From assembly GCA_036500605.1 (NCBI GenBank), contig DASYBU010000008.1, forward strand, positions 1 through 64,000: DNA of 64,000 bases, in the 5' to 3' direction. Of this stretch, positions 43,397 to 50,907 are shown in pieces. The stretch comes from JAFALK01 sp036500605. GTDB lineage: Bacteria > Pseudomonadota > Gammaproteobacteria > Burkholderiales > Burkholderiaceae_C. The position numbers and the translations under genes were made by a program. The notes beneath the pieces were generated by a model that was given only the letters and a program-made list of their open reading frames with translations, was not told the origin of the DNA and made no database searches. How positions within the stretch are numbered: position 1 is the stretch's first letter; every line of letters begins with the position of its first letter.

Positions 43397-44806
43397 ATGT
43401 TCAAGTTCGACAACAGCTTTGCCCGCGAGATGGCCGGCTTCTACCAGCCCGCCACGCCGCAGCCCGTGCCCGCGCCGCGTTTGCTGCGCTTGAATCATGA
43501 GTTAGCGGCAGAGCTCGGCCTGGGCGAGATGCCGGAGTCGGACCTGGCCGCGATGTTCGCCGGCAATTCTGCAATCCCCGGTGCCGAGCCGCTGGCGCAG
43601 GCCTATGCAGGCCACCAGTTTGGCGGTTTCTCGCCCTCGCTCGGCGACGGCCGCGCCCTGCTGCTGGGCGAGGTGATCGACAGCCAGGGCCAGCGCCGCG
43701 ATATCGCCTTCAAGGGCAGCGGCCGCACGCCGTATTCACGCGGCGGTGACGGCAAGGCCGCCGTCGGCCCGATGCTGCGCGAGTACCTGATCGGCGAGGC
43801 GATGCACGGCCTCGGCATCCCGACCACGCGCGCACTCGCCGTCGTCGCGACCGGCGAGCTGGTCTACCGCGATCAAGCGCTGCCCGGCGCCGTGCTCACG
43901 CGCGTGGCGGCCAGCCATTTGCGTATCGGCACGATGCAATTCTTCGCCGCGCGCGACGAGCTCGACAAGCTGCGCCAGATCGCCGACTACGCCATCGCAC
44001 GCCACGACCCGCAGCTCGCGGGCGACTATCTCGGTTGGTTGAAGGCGGTGGCCGAACGCCAGGCCCGGCTGATCGCCCAATGGATGAGCGTGGGCTTCAT
44101 CCACGGCGTGATGAACACCGACAACGCCGCGCTCTCGGGCGAGAGCATCGACTTCGGCCCCTGCGCCTTCATGGAAGCGTATGACCCCGCCACGGTCTAC
44201 AGCTCCATCGACAAGAACGGCCGCTACGCCTACAGGAGCCAGCCGCTGGCCATCCAATGGAATCTGGCGCGCTTGGCCGAGGCGATCCTGCCGCTGATGG
44301 GCGAGGAGGCGTTTGACGATGCGCGCGCGGTGATCGAACAGTTCGCTTCGCTCTACAAGCATCATTGGCTCGCGCGGATGCGCGCCAAGCTGGGCCTGGA
44401 AGGCGAGCAGGACGGTGATCTGCAATTGGTTGAAGACTGGCTCGCGCTGCTGCAAACCGCTAACGCCGATTTCACGTTGAGTTTTCGCGGCTTGGCCGAT
44501 GTGGTCGAAGGCAGCGCTTCGCCGCTCCACGCACTTGAAGGGTTCGCGGCGTGGTCCTCGCGCTGGAACGCGCGAAGAAGTGCGTCAGCCGAGGCGATGC
44601 GCCGCATCAACCCGCTCTACATTGCGCGCAATCATCTGGTGGAGGCGGCGCTCACCGCCGCTTGGCAGAACGACGACATGGCGCCTTTCGAGCGCCTGTT
44701 GACCGTGCTGAAGAAGCCCTTCGAGGAACACGCGGGCTTCGAAGATCTGGCGCGGCCCGCCCCCGCCGGTTTCAGCGAGGGCTACCGCACGTTCTGCGGG
44801 ACTTGA
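43397..44806 (+). CDS. selO: SelO (YdiU) protein adenylyltransferase
   Basis: This 469-residue pseudokinase-fold enzyme transfers AMP to Ser/Thr/Tyr residues of proteins, linked to redox stress. Family signatures are YAGHQFGGFSPSLGDGRALL, FKGSGRTPYSRGGDGKAAVG, HGVMNTDN and FGPCAFM. The C-terminus is YRTFCGT, where the cysteine takes the place of the selenocysteine in animal SelO. The ATG at 43397 gives the normal MFKFDNSFAR start; a GTG at 43382 is in frame. It stands alone, convergent with a lipoprotein gene. Confidence 0.95.
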   Translation: MFKFDNSFAREMAGFYQPATPQPVPAPRLLRLNHELAAELGLGEMPESDLAAMFAGNSAIPGAEPLAQAYAGHQFGGFSPSLGDGRALLLGEVIDSQGQRRDIAFKGSGRTPYSRGGDGKAAVGPMLREYLIGEAMHGLGIPTTRALAVVATGELVYRDQALPGAVLTRVAASHLRIGTMQFFAARDELDKLRQIADYAIARHDPQLAGDYLGWLKAVAERQARLIAQWMSVGFIHGVMNTDNAALSGESIDFGPCAFMEAYDPATVYSSIDKNGRYAYRSQPLAIQWNLARLAEAILPLMGEEAFDDARAVIEQFASLYKHHWLARMRAKLGLEGEQDGDLQLVEDWLALLQTANADFTLSFRGLADVVEGSASPLHALEGFAAWSSRWNARRSASAEAMRRINPLYIARNHLVEAALTAAWQNDDMAPFERLLTVLKKPFEEHAGFEDLARPAPAGFSEGYRTFCGT

Positions 44807-44834
44807 GGGAAGAAGGAGCCCCGCTCAGCGGTGC

Positions 44835-45170
44835 TCAGCGGTGCTTCTCCCAGTGGCCTTGGTTCAGATGCCAGCCACCGTGCACTTGCACCCAGGTGTG
44901 CGGCACCCAGTAGTGGCCGGGGCGCGGCGATTCCCAGTGGCCGCCGACCCAGCTGTGCCGGCCGCCCGCCCAGTTCCAGTAGCCGCCGATCCAGACCTGG
45001 CCCACTACCGGCGGAGCCCCGTAATACTCGGATTCCGGCGGCGGCGGCGCCACGCTGACCACGGCGCCATCGTCGTAGTACGGTTGGCGCACCGGGGCCA
45101 CGATGCAGCCACTCAGGGTTGTGGCGGCTACGGCCGCAATCGCGGCTGCCATCAGAAGTTTGCGGGTCAT
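44835..45170 (-). CDS. YXWGXW-repeat lipoprotein
   Basis: This 111-residue protein has a lipoprotein signal ending in the lipobox LSGC (C22), a Pro-rich linker and four to five Trp-Gly repeats of the type GYWNW, GGHWE, GHYWVPHTW and GGWHLNQGHWE. These YXWGXW repeats occur in small envelope proteins of Burkholderiales; function is unknown. Just after its stop two CAGCGGTGCT direct repeats are seen. It is convergent with selO. Confidence 0.88.
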   Translation of the reverse strand: MTRKLLMAAAIAAVAATTLSGCIVAPVRQPYYDDGAVVSVAPPPPESEYYGAPPVVGQVWIGGYWNWAGGRHSWVGGHWESPRPGHYWVPHTWVQVHGGWHLNQGHWEKHR

Positions 45171-45238
45171 GTCAGAGTCTCCTCAAATTCAGGGTGCTTA
45201 TTCAACGTCGCTTCCGTCGCCGATGCTGACCGCCTTTA

Positions 45239-45385
45239 CCGAAGGAAACAGATTCCCGAAGGAAACAGATTCATCCGACCCGGGCAGTGACGCTACGCGG
45301 CGCGCAAGGTGTCACCTCATTCTGGTCAGGGGCCCAGGGCCCCTGCGTCGGCCAAGCTGCCTTGGCCTTGTAGGCGCTGGCCGAC
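45239..45385. repeat. Tandem 17-mer duplication and nested palindromes
   Basis: CCGAAGGAAACAGATTC occurs twice back to back (45239-45255, 45256-45272). Further on lie a 19-base palindrome CAGGGGCCC-A-GGGCCCCTG (45327-45345), then GTCGGCCA ... TGGCCGAC arms enclosing a GGCCAAG-CTGC-CTTGGCC hairpin. No gene is recognised in the 233 bases between the lipoprotein and the glyoxalase-fold gene. Confidence 0.65.
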
Positions 45386-45403
45386 TCTTGCACCCTCGCT
45401 TGC

Positions 45404-45850
45404 TTACCAACTGCCGGTATTGCCCATCGAAACCCAGGGCTCCGCAGGCGGCAGCGCCGCACCGTCCTGCAGCAACTCGATCGAAATCTGATCCGGCGAG
45501 CGCACAAAAGCCATGCGGCCATCGCGCGGCGGGCGCAGCACCGTCACGCCATGCTGCATCAGCCGTTCGCAAGTGGCGTAGATGTCTTTCACGGCCAGCG
45601 CCACATGGCCGAAGTTGCGGCCGCCCGTGTAGGCCTCGCCCTTGCCGTCGGGATCGGGCCAGTTGTAGGTCAGCTCGAGCTGCGGCTGGTAGGCGCCGGC
45701 CTCGTCACCCGGCGCAGCCAGGTAGACGAGCGTGAAGCGCCCGGCCTCATGCTCGCTGCGGCGCATCTCCACGAGGCCCAGTGCGTCGCGGTAGAACTGG
45801 AGGGAGGCTTCGAGATCGGTCACGCGGACCATCGTGTGCAGGTATTTCAT
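45404..45850 (-). CDS. VOC/glyoxalase I-like protein
   Basis: This 148-residue protein resembles lactoylglutathione lyase, which converts the methylglyoxal-glutathione adduct to S-lactoylglutathione. Metal ligands fit H5 (LHTMVRV), the Glu of LELTYNW, the His of FGHVALAV and the Glu of ISIELLQDG. Length agrees with GloA plus a short tail. A start at 45859 would add MAR. It is divergent from the reductase gene with 34 bases between starts. Confidence 0.9.
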   Translation of the reverse strand: MKYLHTMVRVTDLEASLQFYRDALGLVEMRRSEHEAGRFTLVYLAAPGDEAGAYQPQLELTYNWPDPDGKGEAYTGGRNFGHVALAVKDIYATCERLMQHGVTVLRPPRDGRMAFVRSPDQISIELLQDGAALPPAEPWVSMGNTGSW

Positions 45851-45884
45851 GCGCGCCATTTTGCGTCGTGCGAGACTTGTCTGC

Positions 45885-46856
45885 ATGAAAGTCTGCATTG
45901 TTGGCGTGGGCGCGGTCGGCGGTTGGCTGGCGGCGATGTTGGATGGGCATGCCGAGCTCAGCGCGCTGGCGCGCGGGCCTTTGCTGGCCGCCTTGCGCGA
46001 GCGCGGCCTGCGCTTCGAGAGCGCGGGGCAGAGCCGCACCGTGAAGTTGCGCGCCGGCGATGATCCGGCGGCCCTGGGTCCGCAGGATTTGATCGTTATT
46101 GCGGTCAAGGGCCCGGCGCTCGCCAGCGTGGCGCCAGCCGTGCACGCGATGCTGGGCGAGCACACCCGCGTGCTGCTCGCCATGAACGGCGTGCCCTGGT
46201 GCTTCTTTGACGGCCTGCCCGGTGCCGCGCAAGACCTGAGGCTTGAATCGGTGGACCCGGGCGGCATGATCCGCGCGCTGATCCCGACCGAGCGCGTGAT
46301 CGGCGGCGTCGTGCATCTGGGGAGCACCGTGGTCGAGCCCGGTTTCGTGCGCCATGTGGCGGGCCGCAAGCTGGTCATCGGCGAGATGCGCGGCGGCGCC
46401 TCGGCCAGTCTCGATCAAGTCGCGAGCCTGTTGAGCAGCGCGGGCGTTGAAGCCGTCGTCTCCGAGCGCATCCAGCGCGACATCTGGTTCAAGCTCTGGG
46501 GCAATATGACGATCAACCCGATCTCCGCGCTGACCGGCGCCACGGCCGATCGCATCCTCGACGATGAGCTGGTGCGCGGCTTTGTCTCCCGCATCATGCG
46601 CGAGGCCGAGGGCATGGCCGGGCAGTTCGGCTGCGCGGTGGGGCAGACGCCCGAGGAGCGCCATGCGGTCACGCGCAAGCTCGGCGCCTTCAAGACCTCG
46701 ATGCTGCAGGATGTTGAAGCAGGGCGGCCGCTGGAGCTGGCCTCGCTGCTCGGGGCCGCTCATGAGGTTGCGCGGCATCTACGGGCCGAGACGCCGGGGC
46801 TCGACGCGCTGCTGGGGCTGACGCGCCTGATGGCGCAGGTGCGGGGCCTGACTTGA
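45885..46856 (+). CDS. 2-dehydropantoate 2-reductase-like enzyme
   Basis: This 323-residue NADPH-dependent reductase of the ketopantoate reductase family starts with the Rossmann motif CIVGVGAVGGWLAAML and has the catalytic-region lysine in WFKLWGNMTINPISALTG. The family makes pantoate for coenzyme A, but paralogues with other substrates are common, and this one is not near pan genes. Confidence in the family is high; in the pathway, moderate. Confidence 0.88.
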   Translation: MKVCIVGVGAVGGWLAAMLDGHAELSALARGPLLAALRERGLRFESAGQSRTVKLRAGDDPAALGPQDLIVIAVKGPALASVAPAVHAMLGEHTRVLLAMNGVPWCFFDGLPGAAQDLRLESVDPGGMIRALIPTERVIGGVVHLGSTVVEPGFVRHVAGRKLVIGEMRGGASASLDQVASLLSSAGVEAVVSERIQRDIWFKLWGNMTINPISALTGATADRILDDELVRGFVSRIMREAEGMAGQFGCAVGQTPEERHAVTRKLGAFKTSMLQDVEAGRPLELASLLGAAHEVARHLRAETPGLDALLGLTRLMAQVRGLT

Positions 46857-46874
46857 ATCCGGATCAGGCGGCGA

Positions 46875-48095
46875 TCACATCACCATTGCGCTCGCCGCGC
46901 GCGTGCTTTCGTCAACGCTCGGATCGGCCGCAAAACGGAAGCTGTTCTTGCCCGCCGCCTTGACCGCGTACATGGCCTTGTCCGCGGCACGCTTGAGCTC
47001 GACCAGATCGCGCGCATGGTCGGGGAAAACGGCGATGCCGATGCTGGCGCCGATCTTGAGCTGGCCCGTGCCGTAGGCGATCGGCGCTGCGATTGCGTGC
47101 AGGATTTTCTGGGCCACCTCGCCGGCGAAGCGAGCCTCGCCGAGGTCGTTCAGGATGATCAGGAACTCATCGCCGCCAATGCGCGCGGCGGTATCGGCGG
47201 AGCGCAGGGAAGTCTTCAGGCGCAGCGCCACTTCCTTCAGCACCGCGTCGCCGGCGTCATGCCCGTGGCGGTCGTTGATTTCCTTGAAGCCGTCGAGGTC
47301 CACGAACATGAAGGCCAGCTTGCAGCTGAAGCGCTCGGCATGCGCGATGGCGACCTCGCTTCGGTCTTCGGCCAGACGCAGCATGGGCAGGCCGGTCAGC
47401 TTGTCATGCGTGGCCAGATGCTGGATCTGATCGCGCTGGCGGGCGATCTCGAGCTGCTGTCGATGCAGATCGCCGAGCAGCCCGTAGACCGAGCGCGTGA
47501 AGGCGCCGGCCGCCGTGGCGATGGCGCCGGCAGTCAGGCCCATCGTCATCATCAGATTGACCCAGGCCGTCGGCTGCCGCGCCACTTCGTTGAGATTGAC
47601 GGTGATCGCCTGGTAGCCGCTGATCACCGCGTAAGCCACCAAGGCCAACAAGGCCAGCGTGCCGGCGATCATCGCGAAGACGGTGGTGCGCTGGTACAGG
47701 ATCGCGGCAATGAAGAAGGCGATCGCGAAGTAGCTTCCCGTGGGCGCTGCGTTGCCGAAAGACAGCAGACCGCCAAGGCCGGCCAGGAACAGCATGGAGA
47801 GCAGGGCGTTGGACTTGACGGGGTAGCCGAGCCGGCTGCGGAACATGCAGGTCGTCGTCACGATGGCCGTCGCCACCGCCACGACTGCAAAGGCCAGTGG
47901 CCAGCGCAGGCTCTCGGGCCCGAGGAAATTGCGCCAGGCCGAGAGCGCCAGGATGCACAGCGACAGCCAGGTGATGGCGAGCAGGGAGTCGTCGACCAGC
48001 GCCTCGCGGAACTGCTGGAGCCGCGCGTCGGGGTCGATGACGCCATCCGCGGCGCCTGTTGCACCAGACTCCTGGGCGCCCGGCTGGGCCCTCAA
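46875..48095 (-). CDS. Membrane diguanylate cyclase (GGDEF)
   Basis: This protein of about 406 residues has roughly six membrane segments (about 35-210) followed by a GGDEF domain with intact active site ARIGGDEFLIIL, and an RxxD product-inhibition site (RSAD) five residues upstream, so it should make cyclic di-GMP and be feedback-inhibited. The likely start is a TTG at 48095 overlapping the DUF1854 stop (TTGA). Longer in-frame starts would run through the DUF1854 gene. It is the last gene of the operon that begins with the cyanophycin-linked ABC transporter, an unusual connection. Confidence 0.88.
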   Translation of the reverse strand: MRAQPGAQESGATGAADGVIDPDARLQQFREALVDDSLLAITWLSLCILALSAWRNFLGPESLRWPLAFAVVAVATAIVTTTCMFRSRLGYPVKSNALLSMLFLAGLGGLLSFGNAAPTGSYFAIAFFIAAILYQRTTVFAMIAGTLALLALVAYAVISGYQAITVNLNEVARQPTAWVNLMMTMGLTAGAIATAAGAFTRSVYGLLGDLHRQQLEIARQRDQIQHLATHDKLTGLPMLRLAEDRSEVAIAHAERFSCKLAFMFVDLDGFKEINDRHGHDAGDAVLKEVALRLKTSLRSADTAARIGGDEFLIILNDLGEARFAGEVAQKILHAIAAPIAYGTGQLKIGASIGIAVFPDHARDLVELKRAADKAMYAVKAAGKNSFRFAADPSVDESTRAASAMVM

Positions 48096-48559
48096 AGAAA
48101 GCGCTCCAGAATCCGCTTCGATCCCCGGTCCAGCGCCAAGCGGTCGGGCACCATGAAGGGGATGCCGTGGCTGCTCGAGATCAGCAGGCGGCCTTCGCCG
48201 AGGCGACGAATGTCTTCTTCGGTCTTCAGGATGAACTGCGTCTCGCCGCGGTCGGTCTCGACCGTCCACTGGCTCGGCGTGGCGAAGGTGGAGACCGCCT
48301 TGATGCGCAGCACCGTGGGGCTGAACTCGCGCGCGGCGAGGTCTTCCTCGATCAGCTGGCGCTGCTCCTGAGGCAGCTGCGAAAGACGTGGAATCCAGAC
48401 CAGCTCGTGGCCGTCCTGCCCGATCAGCGAGAGGCCTTCATCCGGCGCGCTCAAGGGATGGGCACGCACCGGGTTGATGCCGACATGCTCGACGCCCTCT
48501 TGATCGACCAGCACCAGGCGGCCGAACGCATTGCGCTTGAGGTTCAGGTCAGGGCTCAT
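48092..48559 (-). CDS. DUF1854 protein associated with cyanophycin loci
   Basis: This 155-residue soluble protein matches the DUF1854 family (NAFGRLVLVDQEGVEHVG; VWIPRLSQLPQEQRQLIEED; SSHGIPFMVPDRLALDRGSK). In Burkholderiales such genes sit beside cyanophycin synthetase genes. The biochemical role is not known. Its start overlaps the ABC transporter stop (ATGA) and its stop overlaps the GGDEF start. Confidence 0.9.
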   Translation of the reverse strand: MSPDLNLKRNAFGRLVLVDQEGVEHVGINPVRAHPLSAPDEGLSLIGQDGHELVWIPRLSQLPQEQRQLIEEDLAAREFSPTVLRIKAVSTFATPSQWTVETDRGETQFILKTEEDIRRLGEGRLLISSSHGIPFMVPDRLALDRGSKRILERFL

Positions 48560-50829
48560 GCTTCCACCGTGTGCGCGTTGGGGTTGGATACGGCGACGGG
48601 TTCGGGCTCATCGCCGTCCACGCGCCGGGCCTGGGCCTCGTAGAGCCGCCAGTAGTGGCCCTGCTTGACCATCAGCTCATCATGCTGGCCGACCTCGACC
48701 ACCTGGCCGCGGTCCATCACCACGAGGCGGTCGGCCTTGCGCAGCGTAGAGAGGCGGTGGGCGATCGCGATCGTGGTGCGGCCCTTGACGAGGTTGTCGA
48801 GCGCCTTCTGGATTTCCTTCTCGGTCTCGGTGTCGACCGAGGAGGTGGCTTCGTCAAGAATCAGCACGCGCGGGTTGATCAGCAGCGCGCGGGCGATCGA
48901 GATGCGCTGACGCTCGCCGCCCGACAGGCCCTGGCCGCGCTCGCCCACGAGCGAGTCGTAACCCTGGGCCAGGCGCAGGATGAACTCATGCGCATGCGCG
49001 GCACGTGCGGCGGCCACGATCTCTTCGCGCGTGGCGTCGGGCTTGCCGTAGGCGATGTTCTCGGCGATCGTGCCGAAGAACAGGAAGGGCTCCTGCAGCA
49101 CCAGGCCGATGTGGCGGCGGTAGTCGGCCACGGTGACGCGGCGCAGGTCTGTGCCGTCGATGCTGATGCCGCCTTCGGTCACGTCGTAGAAGCGACAGAT
49201 CAGGTTCACCAGCGTGCTCTTGCCCGAGCCGCTGTGGCCGACCAGGCCGATCATCTCGCCGGGCTGGATGTCGAGCGAAAGGCCACGGATCACGGCACGG
49301 TTGCCGTAGCGGAAGCCGATGTCGCGGATCTGGATGCCGCCCTTGACCTCGCTTAAGCGGAGCGGCTGTGTGGGCTCGGGCACGTTCGATTGATGGTCGA
49401 GGATGTCGAAGATGCGCTTGGCGCCGGCCGCCGCCTTCTGCGTGACCGAGACGATGCGGCTCATCGAATCCATGCGGCCGTAGAAGCGCCCGATATAGGC
49501 CAGGAAGGCGGTCAGCGTACCGACCGTGATGCTCTGCCCGGCCACCAGCCAGATGCCGAAGGACCAGACCACGAGCAGGCCCACGTCGGTCAGCATCGTG
49601 ACGGTGGGGCCGAACAGGCTCCAGGTCTTGTTCAGCTTGTCGTTGAGCGCGAGGTTGTGCTGGTTGGCGGTGCGGAAACGCGTGGCCTCGCGCTTCTCCT
49701 GCGCAAAGGCCTTGACCACGCGGATGCCGGGGATGGTGTCGGCCAGCACCGAGGTCACCTCGCCCCAGACGCGGTCGATCTTCTCGAAACCCATGCGCAG
49801 GCGATCACGCACCATGTGGATCATCCAGGCGATGAAGGGCAGCGGCACCAGGGTGGCCAGCGCCAGCCACGGGTGGATGCTGAACAGGATGATCGCGGTC
49901 ATCATCAGCATCAGCACGTCGGTCACGAAGTCGAGCGCGTGCAGCGAGAGGAAGACGCTGATGCGGTCGGACTCCGAGCCGATGCGGCTCATCAGGTCGC
50001 CGGTGCGCTTGTTCGAGAAATATTCGAGCGAGAGGCCCAGCAGGTGCTCGAAGGTGGCGGTGCGCAGATCCGCCGCGATGCGCTCGGAGGCCAGCGCGAG
50101 GATGTAGGTCTTGCCCCAGTTCAGCGCCCAGGACAGCAGCGCAGCAGCCAGCAGGCCGCCCATATAGCCGGTCACCAGCATCGGGTCGATCTTGTGGCCG
50201 GCCTGGAAGGGGATCAGCACCTTGTCCATCAAGGGCATGGTCAGGTAAGGCGCCACCAGCGTGGCGGCCATCGCGCCCAGCATCAGCGTGAAGCCCAGGA
50301 TCAGCTGGCCCTGGTAGGGCTTGGCGAAGCGCGACAGGCGCAGCAGCACCCAGGTGCTGGGCGGCGTGTGCAGCTCGCGTTCACAGGTTGGGCACTCCTC
50401 ACTGTCGGGCGGCAGGGGCGCCTTGCAGCTCGGGCAGTAACTGACATCTTCAGCGTCAGCACGGGCGGTCTCGCCGCGCTTCTCGAAAGCCTCCTGCCAG
50501 CGCTGGGCCTGCAGGGTCATCTCCAGGGTGAAGCGCCAGACGGCCAAGCGGCCATGACCATCCACCAGCTCCAGCTGGCCCACGCCGGCGTGGTCGGAAA
50601 TGCGGATGGAGAGTTCGGGCCGGAGCGCCCACTCGGACCATTGATCGGTGCCCGGCTCCCAGGCCAGCAGGCGTTGAGGGGTCAGAACCAGCAGGCCGCG
50701 TGCGAAACGAAGGCCGGCGTCCAGGTCAACCTCCAGCGCGGCGACGACGTTCTCATTTGACAATAATCTGGCTTGCAGAGCTTGCCATTGCGGATGCGGA
50801 TCCGTCTCAACCGGAGGGTATTCGTGCAT
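48556..50829 (-). CDS. ABC exporter with N-terminal zinc ribbon, cyanophycin locus
   Basis: This 757-residue half-transporter has an N-terminal domain of about 125 residues with a PH-like beta pattern (FARGLLVLTPQRLLAWEPG), a zinc ribbon at 132-149 (CPSC ... CPTC), a six-helix exporter membrane domain (about 170-460) and a nucleotide-binding domain. The latter has Walker A GLVGHSGSGKST near 527-537, signature LSGGERQRIS and Walker B VLILDEATSSVD. The cytoplasmic N-terminal additions are unusual for this fold. The gene is divergent from the first cyanophycin synthetase gene. The substrate is unknown. The ATG at 50829 is favoured over an upstream in-frame start at 50922 that would overlap the divergent gene. 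Confidence 0.9.
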   Translation of the reverse strand: MHEYPPVETDPHPQWQALQARLLSNENVVAALEVDLDAGLRFARGLLVLTPQRLLAWEPGTDQWSEWALRPELSIRISDHAGVGQLELVDGHGRLAVWRFTLEMTLQAQRWQEAFEKRGETARADAEDVSYCPSCKAPLPPDSEECPTCERELHTPPSTWVLLRLSRFAKPYQGQLILGFTLMLGAMAATLVAPYLTMPLMDKVLIPFQAGHKIDPMLVTGYMGGLLAAALLSWALNWGKTYILALASERIAADLRTATFEHLLGLSLEYFSNKRTGDLMSRIGSESDRISVFLSLHALDFVTDVLMLMMTAIILFSIHPWLALATLVPLPFIAWMIHMVRDRLRMGFEKIDRVWGEVTSVLADTIPGIRVVKAFAQEKREATRFRTANQHNLALNDKLNKTWSLFGPTVTMLTDVGLLVVWSFGIWLVAGQSITVGTLTAFLAYIGRFYGRMDSMSRIVSVTQKAAAGAKRIFDILDHQSNVPEPTQPLRLSEVKGGIQIRDIGFRYGNRAVIRGLSLDIQPGEMIGLVGHSGSGKSTLVNLICRFYDVTEGGISIDGTDLRRVTVADYRRHIGLVLQEPFLFFGTIAENIAYGKPDATREEIVAAARAAHAHEFILRLAQGYDSLVGERGQGLSGGERQRISIARALLINPRVLILDEATSSVDTETEKEIQKALDNLVKGRTTIAIAHRLSTLRKADRLVVMDRGQVVEVGQHDELMVKQGHYWRLYEAQARRVDGDEPEPVAVSNPNAHTVEA

Positions 50830-50907
50830 TGGGAGCTTGGTTTTAGAGCCCAGATTTTGACTTAGTTCAGCGCACAATCGCGCCGTTGCCCCATTTCTTC
50901 GTCGTCC

